Assembly: GCF_036067295.1 (NCBI RefSeq)
Contig: NZ_CP107954.1
Location: 3,658,001 to 3,722,000, forward strand
Direction of reading: 5' to 3'
DNA from: Kribbella sp. NBC_00382
GTDB taxonomy: Bacteria > Actinomycetota > Actinomycetes > Propionibacteriales > Kribbellaceae
DNA length: 64,000 nt
Of this stretch, positions 50,389 to 58,412 are shown in pieces. Below the pieces are notes generated by a model. It was not told the DNA's origin and searched no databases. It saw only the letters and a list, made by a program, of their open reading frames with translations. Made by a program: the position numbers and the translations under genes. How positions within the stretch are numbered: the stretch's first letter is position 1; the number at the start of each line of letters is the position of its first letter.

Positions 50389-51156
50389 CTAGTAGACCGA
50401 GTAGCCGCCGTCGATTAGGAGTACTGAGCCGGTCATGAAGGACGAGGCGGGGGAGGCCAGGTAGACGACTGACGGGGCGATTTCGGTGGGGGTGGCGTAG
50501 CGCTGGAGAGGGGCGTCGAGGATCCAGTTCTGCTGGAACTCGGGGCGGTCGACGGGGGCCATGTCGGTTTTCACGTAGCCGGGGGCGATGGCGTTGACGC
50601 GGATGTTGTGCGGGGCCCACTCGGCGGCGAGGCTGCGGGTCAGGTGGTGGACGGCGGCTTTGGAGGCGTTGTACGACGCCTGGTGCTGCGGCCGGTTGAC
50701 GATCTGCGCGGACATGCTGCCCACGTTGACGATCACCCCGCCGCCCGCGGCGATCATGCCGCGCGCTACGGCAGTACTGGTGTTCCACAGCGCCGTGACG
50801 TTGAGGTCGAGCACCTGCTGCCACTCGTCGTCGGGGACCTCCAGGGCCGGCCGGTGGATCGCGATGCCGGCGTTGTTGACCAGGATGTCGATCCCGCCGA
50901 GCGCCTCGGTCACCTCCGCAACCATGCGCGTCACGTCCGCCCGTACGGTGATGTCGGCCTGTACTGCGAACCCGCGCCGCCCGATCGCCTCGAGCTCCGC
51001 CACCACCGCCGCGTTCCGCTCGGCGTCGCGCGCGGCGATCGCCACGTCGGCACCCGCCTCGGCCAGCGCCAGCGCGAAGGCCCGCCCGAGCCCGCGATTG
51101 CCGCCGGTCACCAGCGCCCGCTTGCCGTTCAGCGCAAAACTCTCCAGCACGCTCAT
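50389..51156 (-). CDS. SDR-family oxidoreductase
   Basis: 255-aa classical SDR: TGGNRGLG cofactor motif (17-24), NNAGIA, catalytic Ser-Tyr-Lys represented by VGSMSA, ASYNASKAAV, and IRVNAIAPGYVKTDM. It resembles 2-deoxy-D-gluconate/gluconate 5-dehydrogenase type enzymes. Start ATG 51156. A 109-base gap follows to the DHFR-type gene. Confidence 0.93.
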   Translation of the reverse strand: MSVLESFALNGKRALVTGGNRGLGRAFALALAEAGADVAIAARDAERNAAVVAELEAIGRRGFAVQADITVRADVTRMVAEVTEALGGIDILVNNAGIAIHRPALEVPDDEWQQVLDLNVTALWNTSTAVARGMIAAGGGVIVNVGSMSAQIVNRPQHQASYNASKAAVHHLTRSLAAEWAPHNIRVNAIAPGYVKTDMAPVDRPEFQQNWILDAPLQRYATPTEIAPSVVYLASPASSFMTGSVLLIDGGYSVY

Positions 51157-51333
51157 TCAGTACTCCTACCAGTACGCAGAGTGATCTCAGGTCGCGAAGC
51201 GATGTCAATAACTGCAATCCAGTACAGCCACCCAGCGTGCGCCACGTAGCATCGTGCCGCGATTCGCGCCGGGGGTGGTGGCGGATCGCGACCGAAACTG
51301 TGGGTCCTGTCGAGGACTGGGGAGAAGCGAACC

Positions 51334-51666
51334 ATGGCCGAGGAGCCGGGGCCCAAGCCCGGACATTTCCTGCCGCAGGGCGACCAGCCGGCGAGCACTT
51401 CGACGTACCGGCGCCCGCCTGTACCGGCGTACGGCGACCCGTCCGAGCCGCTCGCTCCGCCGACCCGGCCGCTGCTGACCGGTTCGCGACTCGGCCCGCC
51501 GCCGCCCGGTGATCGCGCTGCGGCCGCGTTCAAGGCCCGGTACCACCCGGACCCGATCGCCTTCGAGCCGAGGAAGCGCTCCAAGGCGCTGATCGCTGCC
51601 GTAGTCGGCGGTGCCCTGGTCCTCATCGCCGGTGGCGCCGTCGCTGCGACCATGGTGCTGTCCTGA
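51334..51666 (+). CDS. Small single-TM protein with N-terminal PGHFLP motif
   Basis: 110-aa protein: disordered Pro-rich cytoplasmic N-terminus with KPGHFLPQG (residues 8-16), then one TM helix at the end (about 85-106, ALIAAVVGGALVLIAGG). It is a tail-anchored design. The PGHFLP motif recurs at the same distance from the start of the metallopeptidase encoded next, so they could share a recognition element. No family known to me. Confidence 0.65.
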   Translation: MAEEPGPKPGHFLPQGDQPASTSTYRRPPVPAYGDPSEPLAPPTRPLLTGSRLGPPPPGDRAAAAFKARYHPDPIAFEPRKRSKALIAAVVGGALVLIAGGAVAATMVLS

Positions 51667-51759
51667 TGGTTGCCCAGGGGCTTTGCGGCCGTCGGTTGAG
51701 CGCCCTGCGACACTTTCGGTGCAGCGGCCAGCGGATCACCGACGGACTGAGGTAGATGG

Positions 51760-53058
51760 ATGGCGGACGACGAGCGGGTGCCCGAGCCGGGGCATTTTCT
51801 GCCCAGCGGTGCTGAGTCAGACGCGACCGGTACTGCGGGCGAGATGACCCCGCTGACGCCCGCCGACACCGGCAACCGTCGGCCGCAAGGGCTGGGTGAG
51901 GCCCGGCCGGTCAGCATTTCGCACGACCCCGTCCGGAAGAAGGCGGCCCCGCTGCCGGACGACCCGGAGTACCAGGGCTTCTACAGCGGTCCGCCGGCCG
52001 CGCCCAGGCCGGGTGCGCCGACCGGGGCGCTGCAGGGGACTCGGCAGTTCGGCCGGGTGCGGTACGACGGGTGGAAGACGACGTCTCCGCGGACGGGCGT
52101 GCAGCAGTTCGCGACCCATTCGGCATACCGGAAGCCGGTACGCCAGTTCTCGCAGCGCTTCGTCGGGCTGATCTCCGCCCTGGCCCTGGTCATCGTGGCC
52201 GGCGGCACCATCGCGGCGTACGCCAAGATCGACAGCTTCGGCAACGAGGTCACCAACCCCCTCGCCGACCCATCCGTGAAGCCGTCCGAGGGCCCGCAAT
52301 CGGTCGCCCCCAACCCGACCGTCACGGTGACGATCCCGCCGGTGCCGGATCTGGTGCGCTTGCAGAAGAACGAGCTCTACCAGGTCGGCAAGGTGCCCAC
52401 CGTCAAGTGCGCGGTCCCGAAGGTCAAGCCGGACACCAAGGCCAACGTTCTGCGTTTCTACCAGGCGTTGCTGCCCTGCCTGCATGAAACCTGGGAGCCG
52501 TTGGTGCTGAAGGCGAACTATCCGTTCCGGCAGCCCAAGCTCGTGCTCGCCGGGAAGACCTCCGCGACGCCTTGTACCGGCGAGAGCACCAACTCGTTCT
52601 ACTGCGGTGTCGACGAGACGATCACCATCAAGTGGGAGCAGGATCTCAAGGACTACAAGGCGCACCCCGAAGTGGTCGTGGTGATGATGGACACGCTGGC
52701 GCACGAGTACGGCCACCACGTGCAGCGCCTGACCGAGATGGTGGCTGCCGTCGCATCGCGCCGGGGCTTCGCCAAGACCAAGGCGGAGAACCTGGAGTGG
52801 AGCCGGCGCGAGGAGCTGCAGGCGACCTGCCTCGGCGCGGCCTTCCTCGGCGCGAACAAGAACACGCTCGGCCTGACCGGTCAGCGGCTGGACCTGTGGG
52901 AACGCCTCAAGAAGAACAGCGGCGACGAGTACAACCCGAAGAAGGTCCGCGACCACGGCTCGAAGAAGAGCCAGTGGCTGTGGGCCGGGCCGGCTTTCAA
53001 GACCATGAACCCCGCCTCCTGCAACACCTTCACCGCGCCTTCTGCGAAGGTCAGCTGA
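51760..53058 (+). CDS. Neutral zinc metallopeptidase (YpfJ-like), membrane-anchored
   Basis: 432-aa protein: disordered cytoplasmic N-terminus (about 1-130) starting EPGHFLPSG (9-17), a TM helix (about 136-155), a linker, and a C-terminal extracellular peptidase domain (about 195-420). HEYGHH (His315, Glu316, His319) is the zinc site and REELQATC supplies the third ligand region. The domain belongs to the neutral zinc metallopeptidase family of E. coli YpfJ. It shares the PGHFLP motif with the gene 93 bases upstream. The end overlaps the convergent GNAT gene by TCAGCTGA. Confidence 0.9.
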   Translation: MADDERVPEPGHFLPSGAESDATGTAGEMTPLTPADTGNRRPQGLGEARPVSISHDPVRKKAAPLPDDPEYQGFYSGPPAAPRPGAPTGALQGTRQFGRVRYDGWKTTSPRTGVQQFATHSAYRKPVRQFSQRFVGLISALALVIVAGGTIAAYAKIDSFGNEVTNPLADPSVKPSEGPQSVAPNPTVTVTIPPVPDLVRLQKNELYQVGKVPTVKCAVPKVKPDTKANVLRFYQALLPCLHETWEPLVLKANYPFRQPKLVLAGKTSATPCTGESTNSFYCGVDETITIKWEQDLKDYKAHPEVVVVMMDTLAHEYGHHVQRLTEMVAAVASRRGFAKTKAENLEWSRREELQATCLGAAFLGANKNTLGLTGQRLDLWERLKKNSGDEYNPKKVRDHGSKKSQWLWAGPAFKTMNPASCNTFTAPSAKVS

Positions 53059-53506
53059 GCTGGTACTTGAAGCCCTCGTGGCTTTGGGTGAAGCCGAGGT
53101 TGAGGTAGAAGCGGTGGGCGTCGGTGCGGGCCTTGTCGGAGGTCAGTTGGAGGATGGCGCAGTCGCGGGCGCGGGCCTCTTCGATCGACCACTCCATCAA
53201 CGTGGTGCCGAGGCCGGAGCCGCGGGCTGAGGAGGCGACGCGAACGGCTTCGACCAAGGCTCGGGTGGCGCCTTGGCGGCTCAGGCCCGGGACGATCGTC
53301 AACTGGAGCGTGCCGACCAGGTCGCCGTTGCGCTCGGCAACGACCAGGACCTGGTTCGGGTCGGCCTCGATCGCGGTGAAGGCGGCGGCGTACGGCGTCA
53401 GGTCGGCGGGGTTCTCCCGGGTGGCGCCGATCTCGTCATCGGCGAGCATCGCGACGATGCCGGGAACGTCGGTGGCGGTGGCACGGCGGATCACGACAGC
53501 GGTCAT
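53051..53506 (-). CDS. GNAT-family N-acetyltransferase
   Basis: 151-aa GNAT protein with IRRATATDVPGIVAML, NGDLVGTLQLTI and motif A RVASSARGSGLGTTLMEW. Substrate unknown. Divergent from a mechanosensitive-channel-like gene 153 bases away, and the 3' end shares TCAGCTGA with the metallopeptidase. Confidence 0.9.
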   Translation of the reverse strand: MTAVVIRRATATDVPGIVAMLADDEIGATRENPADLTPYAAAFTAIEADPNQVLVVAERNGDLVGTLQLTIVPGLSRQGATRALVEAVRVASSARGSGLGTTLMEWSIEEARARDCAILQLTSDKARTDAHRFYLNLGFTQSHEGFKYQLS

Positions 53507-53659
53507 TTGCCTTATGCAATCACATTACTTTAGGTGAGGACCGTTTACTCCCCGTCGCGGCGGGCACGGGTGGGCAGACACCACTGCAACCCGCCCGTAG
53601 CCGGAGTCGCGCGGAGCGGGTGCGTGGCGGCGGTACGGGCCAGTCCGGAAGGAACGCCG

Positions 53660-54517
53660 ATGTCAGCACTGGCCATCGACTTCACCCAACCCTTCGAAGA
53701 TGCCTTCAGCAAGCTTCTCGGGTTCATCCCCAACCTGCTCGGCGGCATCGTCATCCTGGTGATCGGCTACTTCGTCGCCAAGGTGCTCGGCAAGCTGGTC
53801 GGGACCCTGCTCGGCAAGGTCGGCTTCGACCAATGGATGGAACGAGCCGGCGTGTCCGGCGTCCTGCAGCGGTCCGGCACGGGGCTGACCGCTTCCACGA
53901 TGCTCGGCAAGGTCGTGTTCTGGTTCGTGTTCCTGATCAGCTTCACGATGTTCGCCTCCGCGCTCGGCGTACCGGAGATCTCGAACTTCATGTCCGACAT
54001 GCTCGGCTACATCCCGCGGATCTTCGCCGCGATCGTGATCGTCTGCCTGGCGGCGCTGTTCGCGAACTTCCTCGCGATGGTGATCCGCGGCGCCACCGGC
54101 AACGAGACGCTCGCCAAGGTCGGCCGGTACGCCGTACTGGTCTACGCCGCGTTCGCCGCGCTGACCCAGCTGGGCATCGCCGTCCAGCTGACCGGCAACA
54201 CGCTGCTCATCGTGCTCGGTGGTGCTGCGTTGGCGCTCGGTCTCGCTTTCGGCCTCGGGGGCCGCGAGATGGCCGGCGAAGCGCTGCGCACTGTGTTCGA
54301 CCGCAGCACGATCAACCGCCCGGACGCTACTGCCGGCTCGAACGGCATGACCGGCTCGAACGGGACGGGCTCGAACGGACTGGGCTCGAACGGCAACGGC
54401 ACCGTCGGCCAGGCGGGCTACCCGCAGGAGCCCGCTCACCACGGCGCTCCGCAGTCCAACGGCAACTGGCCGGGCAGCGACAACGGCTGGAGCACCGAAC
54501 CGCCGCGGCACAGCTGA
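53660..54517 (+). CDS. Mechanosensitive-channel-like membrane protein (CmpX-type)
   Basis: 285-aa membrane protein with five hydrophobic helices (first about residues 23-45) and the TM-repeat ALGLAFGLGGREMAGEALR that resembles the TM3/gate region of MscS-like CmpX proteins. The C-terminus has GSNG repeats (GSNGMTGSNGTGSNGLGSNG) and a Pro/Gly/Asn-rich tail. No large cytoplasmic MscS cage is present. GGAAGGAA precedes ATG 53660. Followed by a 17-bp terminator hairpin. Confidence 0.82.
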   Translation: MSALAIDFTQPFEDAFSKLLGFIPNLLGGIVILVIGYFVAKVLGKLVGTLLGKVGFDQWMERAGVSGVLQRSGTGLTASTMLGKVVFWFVFLISFTMFASALGVPEISNFMSDMLGYIPRIFAAIVIVCLAALFANFLAMVIRGATGNETLAKVGRYAVLVYAAFAALTQLGIAVQLTGNTLLIVLGGAALALGLAFGLGGREMAGEALRTVFDRSTINRPDATAGSNGMTGSNGTGSNGLGSNGNGTVGQAGYPQEPAHHGAPQSNGNWPGSDNGWSTEPPRHS

Positions 54518-54529
54518 CCGTAGTACCAG

Positions 54530-54569
54530 AACAGGTGGGTGTGATCGGATCGGATCACACCCACCTGTT
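54530..54569. terminator. Perfect 17-bp hairpin between convergent genes
   Basis: AACAGGTGGGTGTGATC (54530-54546) pairs with GATCACACCCACCTGTT (54553-54569), loop GGATCG. It is placed right after the channel gene and before the end of the convergent 181-aa gene, so it likely terminates both transcripts. Confidence 0.8.
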
Positions 54570-54586
54570 GGTTCTAGTCCCGGAAG

Positions 54587-55132
54587 CTAGTCCTCGGACG
54601 TGTCCGAGCCGGTCGCGTCCGGTCCGGCCCGGCGGACGTCCTCCACCTTGGCCATGGCCTCGCGGAGGTCACCCAACCAGCTCTCGCTGTGCTGAGCGAC
54701 AAGCTTCACGCACCAACCCAGCGCATCGCTGCGAGACCGTGCGACCCCGGCGTCGACCAACGTGTCGAGCACCTGCCGCTCCGGCTGCCGCAGCCGTGTC
54801 ATCACCGGCGCGGAGAGCGAGGTGAAGACGGTCCGCGTCTCCCCGGCCCGCACACCCCAGGCAACCTTCCGCCGAGTCGCGTGCTCGAGCTCCCGCGCGA
54901 TCTCGATCCGCTTCTCCCGGGTGTCCTCCCGGAACTGCTTGATCCGGCCTTCCTCCGCCGCCGACCGCTCGGCCGCACTGACCCCGTCACCCTGCTCAGG
55001 CGCCGCAATCTTCCCGACCACGAGAATCTCATCGCGATCGATGCTCACCTCAGGCTCACCCTCGAACCACCCCGCCGGAAGCCGACCCGTAAGCCAACCC
55101 CTGACGCGCTCACCCTCTGACTGTGTACTCAT
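54587..55132 (-). CDS. Uncharacterised 181-aa actinobacterial protein
   Basis: 181-aa soluble protein, charged and helical: a middle segment RIKQFREDTREKRIEIAREL of coiled-coil character and a C-terminal part VLDTLVDAGVARSRSDALGW like the ends of ribbon-helix-helix-associated proteins. No catalytic motif. A perfect 16-bp palindrome (TGTAATCATGATTACA) overlaps the first base of the start codon, with no Shine-Dalgarno, pointing to a leaderless, perhaps autoregulated gene. Could be a transcription factor, but not proven. Confidence 0.65.
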   Translation of the reverse strand: MSTQSEGERVRGWLTGRLPAGWFEGEPEVSIDRDEILVVGKIAAPEQGDGVSAAERSAAEEGRIKQFREDTREKRIEIARELEHATRRKVAWGVRAGETRTVFTSLSAPVMTRLRQPERQVLDTLVDAGVARSRSDALGWCVKLVAQHSESWLGDLREAMAKVEDVRRAGPDATGSDTSED

Positions 55133-55147
55133 GTAATCATGATTACA
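55132..55147. promoter_or_regulatory. Perfect 16-bp palindrome at the start codon of the 181-aa gene
   Basis: TGTAATCATGATTACA is its own complement and runs from 55132 to 55147, immediately upstream of (and sharing one base with) the ATG at 55132. It is AT-rich in a GC-rich genome, so it stands out as a likely operator or promoter element. Confidence 0.7.
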
Positions 55148-55174
55148 CCCAACACAAGCCCGGGGAAAGAGACG

Positions 55175-55213
55175 GGCGGTTCGGTCCAGTCACGGGGTCT
55201 GGGCCGAACCGCC
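55175..55213 (-). terminator. Hairpin after the csn-like operon
   Basis: GGCGGTTCGG (55175-55184) with CCGAACCGCC (55204-55213), plus inner CC/GG pairing, 10 bases beyond the stop of the kinase gene. There is no strong T-run, as is common for terminators in high-GC actinobacteria. Confidence 0.6.
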
Positions 55214-55222
55214 TGTGGTCGC

Positions 55223-56248
55223 CTACGCGGCAGGGGATGTCGCGTAGGCGGATCTGAGGGTTAGGTGGGCTGCGGGGGCTGCGCCTGTGTGGTCTAGGCC
55301 CAGCAACGCCGCGCCGACGACGGGTGGGACGTCTACTACTCGGGCGATCGCCTTGGGGGCGGCTGCGGCTAGTAGGCGGACTACGGTTTCCATCAGTAGG
55401 GGGTGGCCGGCTGTTAGGACGCCGCCGCCTAGGACTACGTCGGTGGGTTCGTCCAGGAGGTCGAGGCGGCTCATGGCGACCACTGCCATGGAGACGACCT
55501 CTTCGGCCTGGTGCTGGACGATGGAGCGGGCGATCGGGTCGCCAGAGGCTGCTACCTGGAAGAGGAGAGGAGTCGCTTCCAGGCGGCGGGAGACGGGGAT
55601 GTCGCCCAGGTGGAGGGCTTCGATGAGGGCTGGCATCGAGGAGACGCCGTAGTGGGCGGGGAGGGCAGTGGTCAGCGCGGTGGCTGGGCCTCGGCCGTCG
55701 TCGGCTCGTGCGGCGGACCAGAAGGCTTCGTCGGCTAGTTGCTGGCCGCCGCCCCAGTCGCCGGAGATCTTGCCGACCGCCGCGAAGCGCGCAGTACGGC
55801 CGTCAGGCAGGAGCCCGGCGCAGTTGATGCCGGCGCCGCAGACGACCGCTACGCCGCGCGGCTCGTCCACGCCCGCGCGCAGTAGGGCGAAGGTGTCGTT
55901 GGCGACGTGCACCGAGGTCGCCCAGCCGAAGGACTCGAAGGCCTCGGCCAGGCGCTCCTCCTCGATCGGCAGGTCCGCGTTCGCCAGGCACGCGGAGATC
56001 TGCTGGACCAGCGGTACTTCACCGACCGCCAGCCCGGCCTCCGCAGCCGCGGCGGCGACCAGCGGGGCCAGGCCCTCCACGGCGGCGTAAGCGCCGACTA
56101 TGTGCGGCTCGAAGCCGCCGCCGCGCGCAGTACCGAGGACTGTGCCGTCCGCGGACACCAGCGCCACATCGGTCTTGCTATTGCCCGCGTCGAAGGCCAG
56201 TACGCCGCCAGGCACCAGCGGTCTCATCAGGCGAACCCCGTCAGTCAT
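55223..56248 (-). CDS. csnK: BadF/BadG-type sugar kinase (CsnK-like)
   Basis: 341-aa ATPase-fold kinase of the BadF/BadG/BcrA/BcrD (N-acetylglucosamine kinase) class: phosphate-1 motif FDAGNSKTDVALVSADG, the catalytic NDTFALLRAG, and GDWGGGQQLADEAF. The last gene of the operon and two bases after the GH4 stop region (TGACCATG). By order it corresponds to csnK. It probably phosphorylates the imported glucosamine oligosaccharide, or the monomer made from it. Start ATG 56248; GTG 56260 is possible. Confidence 0.82.
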   Translation of the reverse strand: MTDGVRLMRPLVPGGVLAFDAGNSKTDVALVSADGTVLGTARGGGFEPHIVGAYAAVEGLAPLVAAAAAEAGLAVGEVPLVQQISACLANADLPIEEERLAEAFESFGWATSVHVANDTFALLRAGVDEPRGVAVVCGAGINCAGLLPDGRTARFAAVGKISGDWGGGQQLADEAFWSAARADDGRGPATALTTALPAHYGVSSMPALIEALHLGDIPVSRRLEATPLLFQVAASGDPIARSIVQHQAEEVVSMAVVAMSRLDLLDEPTDVVLGGGVLTAGHPLLMETVVRLLAAAAPKAIARVVDVPPVVGAALLGLDHTGAAPAAHLTLRSAYATSPAA

Positions 56249-56250
56249 GG

Positions 56251-57504
56251 TCACGCCCACGGCAGGTACTCGCGGTTGTGCGCGAGCAACTTGTCGGTGA
56301 GCTGGTTGGCGTAGTCGATCTGCCCGATCAGCGGGTGCGCCAGCAGTGCGGTGAACACCCGGTCCGCACCACCCTTCAGAGCCGCTTCGAGAGCAAGATT
56401 CTCGTACGCCGTGACGTTGGCGACCAGCCCCGCGTACAACGGCTCAAGCGGTGAGATCGGCAACGGCGTAGTACCGGATGCCCCGACCGTCGCGGGCACC
56501 TCGATGACCGCGTCGTCGGGGAGGAACGGCAAAGCCCCGTTGTTCAACGTGTTGACCACCTGCACGTCACCAGTGTCGTTCAACAGCGACGACGCCAAAG
56601 CGACAGCGGCTTCCGAGTAGTAGGCGCCACCACGTTGCTCCAGCAGCGCGGGCTTCTCGTCCAGCGAAGGATCGGCGTACAGGTCGAGCAGTTCCTTCTC
56701 GATCGCCGCGACCTCCGACGCCCGCGACGGCTTCTCCAGCATCTCGCGGACGACCTCGTCATGTGCGTAGAAGTAGCGCAGGTAGTACGACGGTACGACG
56801 CCCAGCTGCAGCAGCAACTCAGCCGGCAGGTGGAGGTCGTCCGCCAACTCCGCCGAGTGCGACGCGAGCAGTTGCGGTAGGACATTGGCGCCGTTGACCC
56901 GCACACCCCGCTCCCAGGTCAGGTGGTTCAGCCCGACGTGGTCGAGCGCGACCTCCTCCGGCGTCACCCCCAGCATGCGAGCGAACCGCCGCTGGAACCC
57001 GATCGCCACGTTGCACAGCCCGACGGCCTTGTGACCCTCCGACAGCAGCGCCCGGGTGACGATCCCGACCGGGTTGGTGAAGTCGATGATCCACGCGTCA
57101 GGGTTCGTACGCCGTACCCGCTCAGCGATGTCCAGTACGACGGGAACCGTCCGCAGCGCCTTGGCCAGGCCGCCGGCGCCGGTCGTCTCCTGGCCGACGC
57201 AACCGCATTCGAGCGGCCACGTCTCGTCCTGGTTGCGAGCAGCCTGCCCACCGACGCGCAGCTGGAGCAGTACCGCGTCCGCGCCCTCGATCCCCTCGTC
57301 CAGGTTCGACGTGGTGGTGACGCGCCCCGGATGCCCTTGTTTCGCGAAGATCCGCTGCGCCAGCCCGCCGACCAGCTCGAGCCGGTCAGCGGCAGGGTCG
57401 ACGAGGACCAGCTCGGAGACGGGCAGCGAGTCGCGCAGCCGGGCGAATCCGTCGATGAGTTCAGGCGTGTAGGTGGATCCGCCACCGACGACTGTGAGTT
57501 TCAA
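56251..57504 (-). CDS. csnH: GH4 glycosidase (NAD-dependent, 6-phospho-beta-glucosidase-like; CsnH-like)
   Basis: 417-aa enzyme with N-terminal Rossmann motif VVGGGSTYTPELI (5-17) for NAD, and the GH4 metal ligands Cys164 (LCNVAIG) and His194 (GLNHL). GH4 enzymes use NAD and Mn2+ and typically hydrolyse phosphorylated glycosides. There is no PTS here, so the adjacent kinase may provide the phosphorylated substrate. Its start overlaps the permease by 4 bases. By synteny, equivalent to csnH. Confidence 0.9.
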   Translation of the reverse strand: MKLTVVGGGSTYTPELIDGFARLRDSLPVSELVLVDPAADRLELVGGLAQRIFAKQGHPGRVTTTSNLDEGIEGADAVLLQLRVGGQAARNQDETWPLECGCVGQETTGAGGLAKALRTVPVVLDIAERVRRTNPDAWIIDFTNPVGIVTRALLSEGHKAVGLCNVAIGFQRRFARMLGVTPEEVALDHVGLNHLTWERGVRVNGANVLPQLLASHSAELADDLHLPAELLLQLGVVPSYYLRYFYAHDEVVREMLEKPSRASEVAAIEKELLDLYADPSLDEKPALLEQRGGAYYSEAAVALASSLLNDTGDVQVVNTLNNGALPFLPDDAVIEVPATVGASGTTPLPISPLEPLYAGLVANVTAYENLALEAALKGGADRVFTALLAHPLIGQIDYANQLTDKLLAHNREYLPWA

Positions 57505-58403
57505 CCTTTGACCCCTGTGAGTGTGACGCCTTCGATGAAGGCCTTTTGGGCGAAGAAGAACAGGATGATCACCGGCGCCATCACCAGCAGGGTCGCTGCC
57601 ATCGTGAGGTTCCAGTTGGTGTGGTGGGCGCCCTTGAAGGATTCCAGGCCGTAGCTGAGCGTCCAGGCGGCCGGGTTCTCGGAGGCGTAGATCTGCGGGC
57701 CGAAGTAGTCGTTCCAGCAGTAGAAGAACTGGAACAGCGCGACCGCCGCGATGGCCGGCTTGGCCATCGGCAGGATGACCCGGACCAGCGCCCGGAAGTC
57801 ACCGCAGCCGTCGACCTTCGCCGCATCCACGTACTCCTTGGGGATGGTCAGCAGGAACTGCCGCAGCAGGAAGATCGAGAACGCGTCGGTGAACGCCAGC
57901 GGGATGATCAGCGGCCACAGCGTCCCGGACAGGTGCAGTTGCTTGGCCCAGAACAGGTACATCGGCACGATCACGACCTGCGGCGGCAGCATCATGGTCG
58001 AGATGACCAGCATCATCGCCAGGTTGCGGCCGCGGAACTTGAAGCGGGCCAGGGCGTACGCGACCGGGATGCTCGACACCAAGGTGAGCACTGTGCCGAG
58101 TACGGCGTACACGAGGGTGTTCTTCCACCAGGTCAGGAATCCTGGCGTCTCCCAGACCGTGCGCAGGTTCTCCCAGTGCCAGCTGTCCGGCCACAGGTCG
58201 CGGGTCAGCGCCTGCTGGTCGCTCATCAGCGCGGTCAGGAAGACGAACACGAACGGCAGCACGAAGAACAGCGCCGCCGCGATCGCCAGCGTGTGCACGG
58301 CGACCCAGTTCAGGAACCTCGTACGCCGGGCCTCGCGGCCGGCCGTCGTCAGCCCAGGGGTAGCAGCCGGGGAGTCAACCCGGGATGTCGTCAAGGTACT
58401 CAT
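57501..58403 (-). CDS. csnG: CUT1 sugar ABC permease, MalG-type (CsnG-like, importer 4)
   Basis: 300-aa permease; six TM helices; EAA loop YVDAAKVDGCGDFRALVRV. N-terminus is long and polar (STLTTSRVDSPAAT). ATG 58403; it overlaps GH4 by TCAT, showing co-translation. In the csn-like order it is the second permease. Confidence 0.9.
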   Translation of the reverse strand: MSTLTTSRVDSPAATPGLTTAGREARRTRFLNWVAVHTLAIAAALFFVLPFVFVFLTALMSDQQALTRDLWPDSWHWENLRTVWETPGFLTWWKNTLVYAVLGTVLTLVSSIPVAYALARFKFRGRNLAMMLVISTMMLPPQVVIVPMYLFWAKQLHLSGTLWPLIIPLAFTDAFSIFLLRQFLLTIPKEYVDAAKVDGCGDFRALVRVILPMAKPAIAAVALFQFFYCWNDYFGPQIYASENPAAWTLSYGLESFKGAHHTNWNLTMAATLLVMAPVIILFFFAQKAFIEGVTLTGVKG

Positions 58404-58412
58404 GCAGGCCTC

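Noticed and set aside
50386..50398. GGTCTAGTAGACC inverted repeat covering the SDR stop codon
   Set aside because: Looks DasR-like at first, but it has odd spacing, lies at a gene end, and is partly fixed by coding.
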